The notes below the pieces were generated by a model, which did not search any database, was not told the DNA's origin, and saw only the letters and a program-made list of their open reading frames with translations. From positions 62,001 to 126,000 of the forward strand of contig JASSKH010000021.1 in NCBI GenBank assembly GCA_031763025.1: a stretch of 64,000 bases of DNA, given 5' to 3'. A program made the translations under genes and the position numbers. The stretch is from Macrocystis pyrifera (taxonomy: Eukaryota > Sar > Phaeophyceae > Laminariales > Laminariaceae). The first letter of the stretch is position 1; every line of letters starts with the position of its first letter. This document shows positions 21,272 to 31,966 of this stretch, one piece after another.

Positions 21272-23640
21272 TACCCTATCTGCGGTCTCTCTGCTACTCT
21301 CTTCTACCGCGGTTTCCCTTCTACTCCTCCTGTTCCCCCCACACTTGTACGGTGTCCCTTCTACCCCTCCTGCTGTTACCCCTCCCCTCATTCCCTCTAA
21401 CACTACCTGCAGCGGATGCACGGCGCTGTCTACTCAGCTTTGCCTCAGCCTCGTGCCACCTGCCCATGAACTGTTCAGCTGCTTCGAGGATTCCCCGTTA
21501 CCACTTTCCCGTCTGTTTTGCTGCAGTGGGCCACAGTGCGGTCCCAACTCCAAAGACTAAGGGGGAGTCTTCCGTTGATCCCTCGTTGGCTTTGAACACT
21601 CTAAGGTCCTCAGCAATGGCCCTAGGCCAAGTCTTGGGCTGCCCGCCTGGTTTCGGGCTCCCCCCACCAGCGATCGTCCCGAACATCAACCGACTGGGCA
21701 ATCGCCCCTCGTGTTGCCGCACCACAGCCCCCGCAAAGAAGACTCGCCGTTTACGGATGGTCGTTTCGGTACTTTCGCATCGTGTTATCCTGAGCGCCTT
21801 CGCATACAAGAGGGTGGTGTGGTCGGTGCGTAGTCGGCGCTGGAAACCAATGACTCGCAGAAGGACTTCGTGGTGGGCTGATCGAAGCTTGGCGAAGTGG
21901 TCCGCATTGAGGGTCCACGTCACGCAACCGTACAGCAAGGTCTCAATCACCTCGGCCTTCAGCATCCGGACTTTCAGACTAAGCGGTGCGTTCGTCCTAT
22001 CGTACAGTTCCGGACCATACCGTTTGAGGCATGCCCGCATCAGACGGATTCGTCGCTCGATTTCGAAGGAGTGGTCAGCGTTCTCGTGGATAATGCCTCC
22101 TAGGTACAAAAACTGGGTCGTCTGTTTATACTTTTGGCCTGCAGCTTCGGTCGCGAGCGGTGAGGTGGTAAACGTCTGATCCGGTGTTCGTAGGAGCATC
22201 GTCTCTGTCTTCTTCTCGGATACCGTGAGACCTACTGCTTCGAAGACAGTCACGATGACTGTCATCATTCTTGCAAGGCCTTCCGCCGACTTCGAGACTA
22301 TTCCTGCGTCGTCTGCATACAACATGCCCCACACAGCCCTTTGCACGCATGCCAACGGTTCCTCTTTTCCGACAACCCTGTCCTCTTCGAGATGAACCAA
22401 GTCCCTTACGATGCATTCGTCTTTGCTGAGGCGTACCAGCACGATGTGTATCGCAACGGCGAAGAACACGTTGAACAGTAACGGCGATAGTACGCAGCCT
22501 TGCCGCAGCCCCTGGGTTACATTGAACCAGTCCGAGTGTTCACCGTCATCCGCACGCACGCGAGCCCGCATGCCTTCGTGAAAATTGCGAATGATTGTGA
22601 GCATCTTGGTTGGTACACCAAGGCGTGTGAGTACCTCCCACAGCAGTTCTCGGTCGACAGAGTCGTAAGCTTTCTGCAAGTCGATGAAGCACATGTACAG
22701 GGGGGTTTTCTTCTGCCGCCCGAGCTGCTGCAACCGGCGCACGACAAACAGCATATCGACTGTTGACCGTGCGGGGCGGAAGCCGCACTGTTCTTCAGGG
22801 AGTATATGCTCGGTCTCGCAGTAGCTGCTTAGACGGGACGCAACGATTTTCAGCAACACCTTGCCTGCGTGAGCAACAAGCGAAATACCTCTGTAGTTGT
22901 TGCAATCAGTTCTATCCTTCTTTTTATGAAGGGTTTTTATGATCGCATCTTTCCATTGCTGGGGGACTTCTCCCGTTACCCAAACGTTAACAAGGATACT
23001 GTGAAAATACTGCACGAAAGCGGGGTGGTCAAGTTTCAGTACTTCGACCGGGAGACCATCTGGTCCAACGGCTTTCCAGTTTGACATACCCTTCACTGCT
23101 TCCATCATCTCGTCAACGGATGGTTCATTTCCAAGGGATAGTTTCAGCGGTCGTGGTGGCACTAGGTCGATGATCGTGGGGTCAAGTTTCAGCGATTTCG
23201 TGTTCAATATTTTGTGGTAGTGCCCCGCCCATCTTTCACGAATTCGCGCTTGATCCCGCAACAGCGTGCCATCCTCGTCCATGATAAACTGTTCACTCCT
23301 CGCTTTCGTACCTTGCAACCCTACCGTACTCTTCAGGTGCTTGTAGAACCCTCGTTGATCGAAACTCGCGAGGAATTTCTCGGTTTCAGCGAGGTACTCT
23401 TCAAAATACGCATTGACTCCTGCGGCGACCACTTCCTGCAGATTCCCACAGGTGGATCTCAACTTCTTCCACGCTGTACTATCTCGGGGGTAGACACGCA
23501 AGAGCTGTCTCGCATCCTCCCTCGCTGTCCATGCTACTTTGAAAGCGGCCACCGTTTCGGGGGTCTCACACCAACCGTTTCAGTGGTGGCGACGTGGTGG
23601 AGGTGGCACCTCTTTCTCAACAGCATTCATGACAGTTGTG
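21272..23640 (-). pseudogene. LINE-B reverse transcriptase ORF, nearly complete
   Basis: The longest open stretch, 21498-23552, gives 684 codons. In order are linker motifs, [13 protein letters not shown] (about 162-174), [12 protein letters not shown] (220-231), [15 protein letters not shown] (253-267), [14 protein letters not shown] (287-300), [16 protein letters not shown] (346-361) and the active site LYADD (411-415). The connection domain with YLGGIIHEN and a C-terminal H/C region follow. Breaks: a TGA just upstream of the open stretch near 23580, and a TAA at 21498-21500 where copy 2 has TAC (tyrosine of GKWYRG). That cuts off about 75 codons that remain recognisable down to about 21272. 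The catalytic residues look intact. Confidence 0.9.
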
Positions 23641-23689
23641 GTGAAAAACTCAACCATGCCAGACGTGTTACGAGGCTGGGTAGGTTGGT

Positions 23690-23930
23690 TAAGAGTGGAA
23701 ACGACCCTCTTGACTATTCGGTGTCGACGCTCCATCGGATAAGAAAAGCTGCCTGTCGAATTCTCGGCGTTTTGGGAGTTTCAGCAATCTTCGGTTAGAC
23801 GAAAAGTGACCACTTGGTCGGGCCTTGATGTACACGATGTTATGGTCTGAATCAGCCTTAGCAGGTGATGGGGGCTGTGGGACGACTGTAACATTATGTA
23901 CTCTAGGTCGGTGGGCTTGACGAGGTACTG
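23690..23930 (-). pseudogene. LINE-B endonuclease C-terminal fragment
   Basis: The reverse frame reads RQAHRPRVHNVTVVPQPP, then the conserved SDHNIV box of APE-type endonucleases, then GHFSSNRRLL and DRQLFLSD. It lies directly 5' of the RT ORF, shifted out of frame and with a stop in between. Upstream residues (STKNDQNYT) are decayed. The catalytic first half of the domain is gone. Confidence 0.75.
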
Positions 23931-23998
23931 CAGTATAATTTTGATCGTTTTTCGTTGATGGATGGTAATATTTGTACTTACCTTCATTTGAAAGTATA

Positions 23999-24845
23999 GG
24001 GTAGCCAGTTACCTGGCAGACTAAGAAGTAGAACATGCCTATACTACTCGTACAACCAACTGGTGCAGCTGGTTCGAACGTGGTCTTCCTTTGTCTTCCT
24101 GTTGTTTTTGTTTATTTTTGTTTCATTTTATTTTCTTCTTTTGCGCTGACCCTATGTGATTTTCATTTTATTTTCGTTCTCTTACTTTCTCCGATTGATA
24201 GGCCTTACTACAGGAGTCGTGTGGCGTGGGTGGATGACGAGCCTGCTTTGCTTGTTTCGTATTTGTCTGAAGCCGAGGGGCCGGGCGTAGTTGACGAACG
24301 CTGGACGAAGGTGGCAGACAGGGTAGCAACGTACCAGGCGGGCCAGCAGGGAGACCCTGGCTGTGCTACTCGTACCATAAACTGCTGCCGCTGCCTGGAG
24401 CATGCCTTGTGCTTTGTTTGGTTTTCCTATTAATTTCCCCTCGTTCTTAGTCTTACTCTGTTGACGACTATTATTAGTGGTGTTTTCTTCTTTTTCCTTT
24501 TTTTTCTAGCTCCTTCTTTTCAAGTGTCTGCCAGATCCCCTGCGGGGGGGGCACGATAGTTTGTTGCTATATATACATATACCAGGTACCGTATATATTG
24601 TTTCTTTTTTCTTGTTTCTTTTTATCTTTCGAATTGTCTTTGTTTTGTTTTGTTTTTGTTTTTTTCTCTTTGTTTCGTTTCGTTTCTCTAGGTCATGGAA
24701 TGTGTATGTCGTGCCTGTCGTACGCAGTATGATGACATGGCATTGCAACGTAGTCTCTCTGTGGCGTAGCTTTGTGACCGCAGAACTTGTATCTCGCTAG
24801 GATTGAAGAATCGGCACGGACACTGGTTGTGCTGGATGTCGACGG
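23999..24845 (+). mobile_element. LINE-B copy 5, 3' segment, forward
   Basis: Forward-strand 3' segment matching the complement of copies 1 and 3: ACATGCCTATACTACTCGTA, the purine/pyrimidine-rich UTR, GGCATTGCAACGTAG and CGGCACGGACACTGG. It stops at GTCGACGGG (24845), short of the family terminus, and runs through a shared GT repeat into the terminus of copy 6. Copies 5 and 6 are therefore tail to tail, while 4 and 5 are joined at their truncated ends. Confidence 0.85.
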
Positions 24846-25220
24846 GTGTGTGTGTGTGTGTTCTTCACATTAAACCGTTCTTCTACTCGTCGACATCCAG
24901 CAAGCCCAGTGTCCGTGCTGATTCTTCACCCTAGAAAGATACGAGCTCTGTGGTCACAGACTACGACACAGAGATAACACACCGTAATGCATTAATAGCC
25001 TACGCAATACCATGCCTTCGCACTAGGTGCGGCCGACACAACATACATACATACGCCACCAACCAAAATACTAAAGAAAGAGAAGCAACGAAAAAACCAA
25101 ACCGAAAAAGAACAAGAAAAAAAAAAGAAAAGGAGAAGAATCCCAAATAAATAAATAAAAATGGGAAGCCAAAGCTCAGACACATACATACTTACCCCGA
25201 GCATGAGCCAAAAGGGACGT

Positions 25221-25580
25221 AACCTTCGGTCAAGCTACCTTGGCCGATGATGGTTTGTTTCGTGTGCGTGTTGGGGTGCGTGACGTCTTGTGGATTCCGC
25301 CGGATGATCTTGCTCTTCAAACTCGTTTGATGGTGTGCGCGCACATGCGCTCGGTGGTCACCGTGGTGTGGCGCCGACTTTGTTTCGCCTGAAGGAATAT
25401 TGTGTTTGGCCTCACATGGATTCTCAGGTTCGCGAATTCGTTCGCCAGTGTTTGCACTGTGTAGACACGCGTGCAGGTGCACTCATTCCTCGTCCCTACG
25501 GAGACACGGTGCATGGTACCGCTCCGGGAGAAGTGGTGCACTTTGATTTTTTGTATGTTGGCCACAGCGGGCCCGAAGGT
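25221..25580 (+). pseudogene. Ty3/gypsy integrase fragment captured inside LINE-B UTR
   Basis: The forward frames encode DVLWIPPDDLALQTRLMV and, after a one-base shift, AHALGGHRGVAPTLFRLK, WPHMDS, FVRQCLHCVDTRAG, PRPYGD and PGEVVHFDFLYVG. This is the zinc-binding His-His-Cys-Cys region and the first catalytic Asp of a gypsy integrase. It differs from the element at 59-62 kb. The insert replaces two bases of the LINE UTR between GGGACGT and AAGGGGAAAG. Its own ends are an 8-base inverted pair, ACCTTCGG and CCGAAGGT, possibly by chance. No LTR or target duplication is seen. Confidence 0.85.
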
Positions 25581-25794
25581 AAAGGGGAAAGATACAAGAA
25601 GGAAAAAAGGGGACTATGCATCCCGGTGAACACTTAACTAAGTAAAAAGAGCAATAGTGAGTGGGCCAAAATACGCTCGTCACCCACCCACTATGTAGTA
25701 CTTCTTTCATAAGGACAAGAAGGGAAAAAATCAAAATGCATACCGAACGGCCGCAGCAGTTGGCAGTACGAGTAGCAAAGAAAAGTCCAACCTA

Positions 25795-26440
25795 TTAGTC
25801 GGCCTGGTACCTTGCTACCCTATCTGCGGTCTCTCTGCTACTCTCTTCTACCGCGGTTTCCCTTCTACTCCTCCGGTTCCCCCCCCTGCCCCTATACACT
25901 TGTACGGTGTTCCCTCTACCCCTCCTGCTGTTACCCCTCCCCCCATTCCCTCTAACACTACCTGCAGCGGATGCACGGCGCTGTCTACTCAGCTTTGCCT
26001 CAGCCTCGTGCCACCTGCCCATGAACTGTTCAGCTGCTTCGAGGATTCCCCGGTACCACTTTCCCGTCTGTTTTGCTGCAGTGGGCCACAGTGCGGTCCC
26101 AACTCCAAAGACTAAGGGGGAGTCTTCCGTTGATCCCTCGGAGGCTTTGAACACTCTAAGGTCCTCAACAATGGCCCTAGGCCAAGTCTTAGGCTGCCCG
26201 CCTGGTTTCGGGCTCCCCCCACCAGCGATCGTCCCGAACATCAACCGACTGGGCAATCGCCCCTCGTGTTGCCGCACCACAGCCCCCGCAAAGAAGAGTC
26301 GCCGTTTACGGATGGTCGTTTCGATACTTTCGCATCGTGTTATCCTGAGCGCCTTCGCATACGAGAGGGTGGTGTGGTCGGTGCGTAGTCGGCGCTGGAA
26401 ACCAATGACTCGCAGAAGGACTTCGTGATGGGCTGATCGA
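25795..26440 (-). pseudogene. LINE-B ORF, C-terminal fragment (copy 6)
   Basis: Reverse frame from the connection region (homologue of [27 protein letters not shown]) to the natural stop after ADRVARYQAD at 25795. It contains the tyrosine codon (GKWYRG) that is a stop in copy 4. The RT active site is not present. Confidence 0.85.
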
Positions 26441-26444
26441 AGCT

Positions 26445-26893
<449 letters not shown>

Positions 26894-27213
26894 TCTCAAA
26901 TTCAAGTGTCAAGCAACTGAAATGCCAGCATACCGGGTACGAGATCAAACAACACAAACAGGATAAAAAAATAAGAGCAAAAGACAAAAGACAATAAAAC
27001 AAAAAAAAAACAAAATTTGAAATGAAAACAGAATACAAACGACGCAAGGGCATCAGAAAGGCTGCCAGACGGAAAGCATACGTACTCAGGAAGGACAGAT
27101 ATCTGCTGCGCGCACGACCACGAACGTTTCTTGTACAGTAGGGGAAGAGGCAAGTTGTGTCTGCCGGAGGCGGTGTCACCACGGAACGCAACGATCATTT
27201 CCTACGGAAGAGG
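26894..27213. other. No recognisable gene
   Basis: A-rich then mixed spacer with no motif I can name. Confidence 0.4.
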
Positions 27214-27400
27214 TTTTATCGGCGGGACGGGACAGTAATTCTTCGGTGTCACGGCGGGACGGGACGGTAATTCTTCGGTGCTACGGCGGGACGGGACGGT
27301 AACTTCCAACGGGAGAGATTTTAAATGCGGGACGGGACGGTAAGTGACGACGGTCACGGATTTTGTCGGCGGGACGGGACGGGACGGCGGGGACCATTTT
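27214..27400 (+). repeat. GGGACGGGACGG repeat block 2
   Basis: Five or more GGCGGGACGGGACGGTAA words with TTCTTCGGTG spacers, followed by the complement CCGTCCCGCCG at about 27420. It is the same word family as block 1, 7.3 kb away, and runs straight into the TACCG block. Confidence 0.8.
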
Positions 27401-27474
27401 GACGGCGGTTTTACTGTTCCGTCCCGCCGTCACGCCGTTACCGTCTCGCCGAAATTACCGTGATAAGGCTTGGC

Positions 27475-27870
27475 CAATGTGTTCGGTACGGTACTACCGA
27501 GGCCTACCGGCGGTAAAATACCGCCGGTATACCTGTACCGAGAGGATTCGGTACGTTCGGTCTGGAGTTCTATACCGTACCGACAATTTCGGTACGTTCG
27601 GTCTGGAGTTCTATACCCTACCGAACATTTCGGTACGTTCGGCACGATGTCCGTACCCTTACCGGCGGTATCGGTATGATACACCGTACCGATACCGAGA
27701 AGCTCGGTATGTTCGGTACGATGCCCATACCGGTACCGAGAATTTCGGTACGTTCGGTACCATGTCCATACCCTTACCGAGAACCTCGGTACGTTCGGTA
27801 CCATGTCCATATCGTACCGGCGGTATCGGTATGACACAACGTACCGATACCGAGCTTATACCCTACCGAG
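27475..27870. repeat. Palindromic TACCG/CGGTA block, copy 1
   Basis: Dense CGGTA and TACCG words in both orientations, for example GAGAATTTCGGTACGTTCGG, TACCGGCGGTATCGGTA and CCATACCGGTACCGAG, so almost any segment can fold on itself. About 250 bases recur at offset +806 in the second block. The Arg/Tyr-rich frames across it are composition artefacts. Confidence 0.9.
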
Positions 27871-28002
27871 AGTACCGATCCCGGGCTAATCGGGACGTTA
27901 GGCTCGGGACAACCCGGTGCCGGTACAGTACCGCCACACACATAGCACGCAGCAGCACAGCAGCACAGCAGCGTACCCTGCCTCATCGGTACAGCGGCCC
28001 TC

Positions 28003-28245
28003 ATGAGCACCACAACACCCCCCCCCAGCAACAACGACAATGATGACCCCGCCGCTGGCGACCAAAGCTCATCATCGCCAGCGCCGGCGCCAGCTCCTCC
28101 GGAGGCAGACGTTGTCGAGGCAGAGGTCGTGGACGTTCAGGCAAGACAAATAATACCCGGTGTGGTAAGGCGCCCATCGAACTCTGGAAATGAATGTGAT
28201 GACAAAACAAAAAAAAAAAAAAAACTGTCGCAGACACACACATTC
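28003..28245 (+). other. Possible N-terminal coding segment between TACCG blocks
   Basis: A forward ATG at 28003 opens a frame rich in Thr/Pro/Ser/Ala. It turns acidic (PPEADVVEAEVVDVQ), then mixed (RQIIPGVVRRPSNSGNECDD) and finally a lysine run from a poly(A) stretch. It looks more protein-like than the flanking repeats but has no recognisable domain. It might be the start of a transposase-like ORF enclosed by subterminal repeats, which is only inferred from position. Confidence 0.25.
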
Positions 28246-28289
28246 TTGATGGGCAATACCATGGTACTGCTGTGGAGCGACGCTCGGTT

Positions 28290-28660
28290 TGACAAATACC
28301 GCTGGTATCTGCAGTACGGTACCGGTATGGAGGTCTATACCGTACCGAGAATTTCGGTACGTTCGGTATGGAGTTCTAAATCGTACCGAGAATTTCGGTA
28401 CGTTCGGTCTGGAGTTCTATACCCTACCGAAAACTTCGGTACGTTCGGCACGATGTCCGTACCCTTACCGGCGGTATCGGTATGATACACCGTACCGATA
28501 CCGAGAAGCTCGGTATGTTCGGTACGATGCCCATACCGGTACCGAGAATTTCGGTACGTTCGGTACCATGTCCATACCCTTACCGAGAATTTCGGTACGT
28601 TCGGTACCATGTCCATACCGGTACCGAGCGTACCCGTACCGTACCGAACACACCCTTGAA
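28290..28660. repeat. Palindromic TACCG/CGGTA block, copy 2
   Basis: Near-identical to 27575-27830 over about 250 bases (for example GTCTGGAGTTCTATACCCTA at 27601 and 28407), with one CGGTA word changed or added. It is a direct duplication with about 550 bases between the copies. Confidence 0.92.
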
Positions 28661-28796
28661 ATTTGGTACAAGCTGGTTCCAGCGACACACATTAAATTTC
28701 ACCTTCGGGCAATGAAAATCGGAATACACTACTGCTCTACACATAAACACACATAAACACACACAAGAACACACCCACGCACAAACACAAGCCAAT

Positions 28797-28820
28797 GAAT
28801 AGGGCTGGGCGTCTTCGGGG
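28797..28820 (+). other. hAT-like terminus candidate (TAGGGCTGGGCG)
   Basis: TAGGGCTGGGCGTCTTCGG lies just beyond the TACCG blocks. hAT terminal repeats commonly begin YAGGGNTGGGC. No partner end was found. Confidence 0.3.
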
Positions 28821-28824
28821 TGCC

Positions 28825-29526
28825 AAGGCTAAACGACGCTGAAGAGTACCTGATGGGCGGTTCTCGAAACATGTTCCACCTGCGGAAGAAATCGATTCGG
28901 AGCCACAGGAACCACCGTCTTCCCCTGGAAGTGAGCAGCAACCTGGTCATGCTGGAGAGGATGACACCAATTATGACACATACCAGGTAGATATTCTATT
29001 TTACCACATACAGGGAAGAAAACACGAGCGAAAAGTCGATTTTTTTCTTTTTTTCTTTTCTTCCCCCCAATCCGGGTAATTTTTTCTCGAAAGTGACCAT
29101 TTTTTTTCAAAATAAAAATTGATTTGAGTTTCTCTCAACCCCACAGTTCTTACCAAATTTGTTTCGCCTTACACCTGAAAAAATTGAGCGAGAAAAAGTG
29201 GTGGGGGGTCATTAGATGGCAAAACTTAACCGGATGGACTATATCAAAATGCAATATTTTTTATAGATTTTTTTTCTTCGTATGTAGTGTTGTGTCGCAG
29301 TGGTTCACGAGATACGACCTTCGGATGGTGTATCCATTTTTCTGCTGGCCCAGCTCGTATCAATTTTGTCTTCGATCGGCATACCGTTATGTCCCCGCCC
29401 TTTCAAACACGATGAATTCTGTGTTGTTCATTCTACACGTTGTGATGGCATTTTTCGTGTTTTCATCGCAGCTTGATTTGTCCGGGACTCGCGGAAGTTC
29501 GGAGGAAGAGACAGAGTTCATAGCAG
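28825..29526. other. Unassigned, intron-like signals only
   Basis: T-rich stretches ending in CAG (near 29145 and 29470) resemble acceptor sites, and a 166-codon open frame crosses them. No domain is recognised. Confidence 0.25.
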
Positions 29527-30166
29527 ACAGCGTGGTTGAACGGGTCGGTCGTACCACCCATCGGAAAAGCTGTCTCCGATGTTTTGCCTATCGTCGTAAA
29601 GTATTGCGCAGGGTTGAAAGATGACCCTGGTGTTTTGAAGAACTACCCCGGTCGTTTCAAAACTGAGGCCATGGCAGCAGTCCAACGTGAATCTCGCGAT
29701 TGCCAAGAAAATGCGATTGCAGCCGTCCGGCGGGAATCTCGTACCAAACAACGGGAGTGTCGTAATTCCCAGAAGGAAGCGCCTATCCAACGTTATGCAC
29801 AGGGGACGCAATCCAGTCGTTCTACGCGCCGCAGGTGAGTGTTGTTTCTCCCTTGCGTGACTGATTTACATGTCAGGGGTCGCCCTGTGTCTACGTAATA
29901 TTAGGGAGTTCTACATGCATGATGATGAGTGTGCAGGTATTAGCGAAGGCGTGGACTCTGCGTAACCTGCGGTTTACATGCTTTTGATATACGCATGCAC
30001 TAAATTACGCCGCAGGGGGACAAAGAATCCGGAAAGACGCGCAACAGACCGCGAGGACACGAACAGGCCAACCAGGAGCGACAGTCGTGCGCGCACGTCT
30101 GCATCTGAACGCAGGCTGAAGCGAAAGCACGTGAAGGAGCTAGCTACTTGTCGCGGAAAGAGGTAA
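29527..30166 (+). CDS. Possible spliced basic protein, partial
   Basis: An open frame to 29833 (VVPPIGKAVSDVLPIVV.. then Gln/Arg/Glu-rich) ends at a strong donor, CGCCGCAG|GTGAGTG. A 182-base gap ends at CGCCGCAG|GGGGAC (30015), and joining keeps the frame. It continues as KNPERRATDREDTNR, an Arg/Ser-rich stretch and KRKHVKELATCRGKR with a TAA at 30164-30166. The upstream border is unclear because of an in-frame TAG at 29521. I do not recognise the family. The Arg/Ser/Lys-rich tail suggests a nucleic-acid-binding or nuclear protein. Both the splice reading and the protein are inference. Confidence 0.3.
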
Positions 30167-30714
30167 TCCGAGCCAGGTTTGTTTCAAATGTTCATTAACA
30201 AGACGATTTATGCATCATTTATGAGTCGTTGAGTCAGCGTCGCCTCTAGTCCAGCCACATGCTTGTCGGCCGTGGAAATAGTTAAAGGGTAGGCACCGAA
30301 GACTACTCGTTTCCACAACGTATGCGGTCTTTGTTTTCCCGGTTGGGAAACTCTTCTTCTATGAAGAATATTAATATTAATTATTAAGTACTTGATCTTT
30401 TCGGAACTGGTCCCTATTAGTAGGTGCTGGCCGACAAAGAAACGAGTAGCGAGCAAAATTGTGTTCGGAACTCTATCCCCCCCCCCCCCCAGCCCATCCT
30501 CTGCCCACCTTCCATCGCCACCCCTAAAACGATGCAGGCCCGGCTAGCACAAGCAACATGCCACAGTCCACCCCACCCAGATCGAACAGGCGGAGGGCGG
30601 CGCAAGGAAAATAACCTATGGCCGGTACTGCGTGGGGCGCGTCGCAGGGTTTCAGCTTTGACGGTGCAACGACTTTTCTTTGCCTGGGGGGAATAGTCAC
30701 CACAACGCGCCTAG
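30167..30714. other. No recognisable gene
   Basis: Mixed sequence with a C-run at about 30479-30490. No motif supports a gene. Confidence 0.4.
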
Positions 30715-30905
30715 CTCAGGGAACTGGGACGTTTGTCATGTGCAGGCCTGGAGGCCATGGAACTCTGACGCCACGGCGGGCTCCCGGTCCTGGGGGCCTG
30801 GTGCTCCGCGTGGTGCCGGGTCGTGGAACAGTGGTGCCGCTCGTGGCCAAGGGTCATGGAACCCTGGTGCCGCGCGCCGGATTCAGGGTCATGGAACTCT
30901 GGCGC
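30715..30905 (+). repeat. Short tandem repeat encoding Gly/Trp-rich units
   Basis: Four or so units of about 36 bases built from words such as CATGGAAC, CTGGTGCCGC and CGTGG. One frame gives repeats of the type GSWNSGAARGQ. It may be a fragment of a repeat protein or merely a minisatellite. The frame has no proper start or end. Confidence 0.55.
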
Positions 30906-31244
30906 TAGTTACAAAAGTTAGGGGTGGGACTGAAATATTTTTAGACGTTAAAAAGTATAAAAAAATGTCAGCGGTAGTTATCTGGGAAAAATGAATCTTC
31001 AGGAAAATAACCAATGAGCGCTTGAGAAAGAATGGACACGTCACAAAAAACTCTTCAGATGGTATCATGTACCACGTACCAGGTACCAGGGTATGTCATT
31101 TATGGTACGAGAGATGCTGCAGCGTGTCGCTCAAAAAGGGCAGAGCAGCACACAACAAAAAAACACCACGACGAGTGCTTGAGCAGCAGCGCACAAACCG
31201 GCGCGCGAGCGTGAGGGGGAAATAATGGTGGACCCTCCGCCTCG

Positions 31245-31649
31245 ATGGCGGACAACTCGCAGGTGCAGCCCCTACCGGGTCTGGTTGAAGGCGGATCTGC
31301 TGATCCTGATGCGGCTGCTGGCGCTACTGACCCAACTGCTGCTGCTGCTGCTGCTGCTCATCCTGCTGCTGCTGCTGCTGCTCATCCAGCTGCTGCTGGT
31401 GCTGCTGTGACTGCTGCTGCTGCGGTACAAGATGTTCCCATCCACAGCCAGCGATACTGGTCGCGGCTGTCCCACGCCCCCGCGATGCCACGGCGGAAAA
31501 CAACATTCGCTCGGTACACGATCACCGACGCCTCGTGGATAGTACGACCCGTACGCTGCCGATATGCCTCCCGATTCTCATGGACAACTTTTTGCCTCTT
31601 GCCCTTGGCCGAGGTTCGTTCTGGTGTTCTCGAAATGCCCATCAAGTAA
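31245..31649 (+). CDS. Alanine-rich hypothetical protein
   Basis: A 134-codon ATG frame opens MADNSQVQPLPGLVEGG. It passes through three alanine blocks separated by His-Pro, encoded by imperfect CTG-type trinucleotide repeats at 31326-31425, and goes on with VQDVPIHSQRYWSR. The last 60 residues are basic and hydrophobic. The frame ends just before the 24-base inverted repeat. The same repeat tract reads Gln- or Leu-rich in other frames. The non-repetitive start suggests a real protein N-terminus, perhaps gag-like, but no domain is recognised. Confidence 0.35.
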   Translation: MADNSQVQPLPGLVEGGSADPDAAAGATDPTAAAAAAAHPAAAAAAHPAAAGAAVTAAAAVQDVPIHSQRYWSRLSHAPAMPRRKTTFARYTITDASWIVRPVRCRYASRFSWTTFCLLPLAEVRSGVLEMPIK

Positions 31650-31676
31650 TTGATTATCATGGTCGCGAAAAGAGGG

Positions 31677-31966
31677 GTGGACAGACCTTGATAGTAGATC
31701 GGTACGGGGGTTTTGTGTTGGACGCCTGAAGCCGACCCTGCGACCCGAACCCTATGCCAGTGATCAGTGCTGGGATGTAAGACTCTAGGTTGGCTCAGCC
31801 GGCGTGGATGCTGAGCTTGGGGAAACTCTAGGTTGACTCAGGATAATTCGGGATGCTGTTGCTGGGAAAGGCTCGAAAGTTGATTATGCCGCGTAAAACA
31901 CACCCCTAGATAATCAGAGTGCCTAATTAGCTACCCCAGGAAGATCTACTATCAAGGTCTGTCCAC
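31677..31966. mobile_element. Candidate MITE with 24-bp perfect inverted ends
   Basis: The sequence at 31677-31700 starts GTGGACAGACC and ends GTAGATC. Its exact complement is at 31943-31966. The 290-base unit codes for nothing recognisable and contains a near-repeat of ACTCTAGGTTG.CTCA. No target duplication is evident, so the superfamily is open. A simple fold-back is the alternative. Confidence 0.6.

Larger units (their letters stand above)
20692..23998 (-). mobile_element. LINE-B copy 4, longest copy
   Basis: Reverse strand, with the tail at 20692-20704 as a GT run on the forward strand, then the 3' UTR to about 21270, the RT ORF and the C-terminal part of the endonuclease. It ends at about 23998 where an inverted LINE-B 3' segment begins. 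It still lacks the N-terminal endonuclease. This is the best reference in the window for the family. Confidence 0.88.
24846..26444 (-). mobile_element. LINE-B copy 6, 5'-truncated, with foreign insert
   Basis: Reverse strand, with the GT run 24846-24861 as (CA)n tail, terminus, 3' UTR, and the C-terminal ORF from 25795. It is nearly identical to copies 2 and 4 except for a 360-base foreign piece at 25221-25580. It ends at GATCGAAGCT (26444), where an inverted family terminus starts. Confidence 0.87.

Noticed and set aside
25221-25580. Small DNA transposon, because of the 8-bp inverted ends ACCTTCGG/CCGAAGGT
   Set aside because: The content is clearly gypsy integrase and there is no target duplication; an 8-base inverted pair can be chance.
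27363-28756. Arg/Tyr-rich frames of up to 226 codons
   Set aside because: Produced by TACCG/CGGTA palindromes, with equally long frames on the opposite strand.
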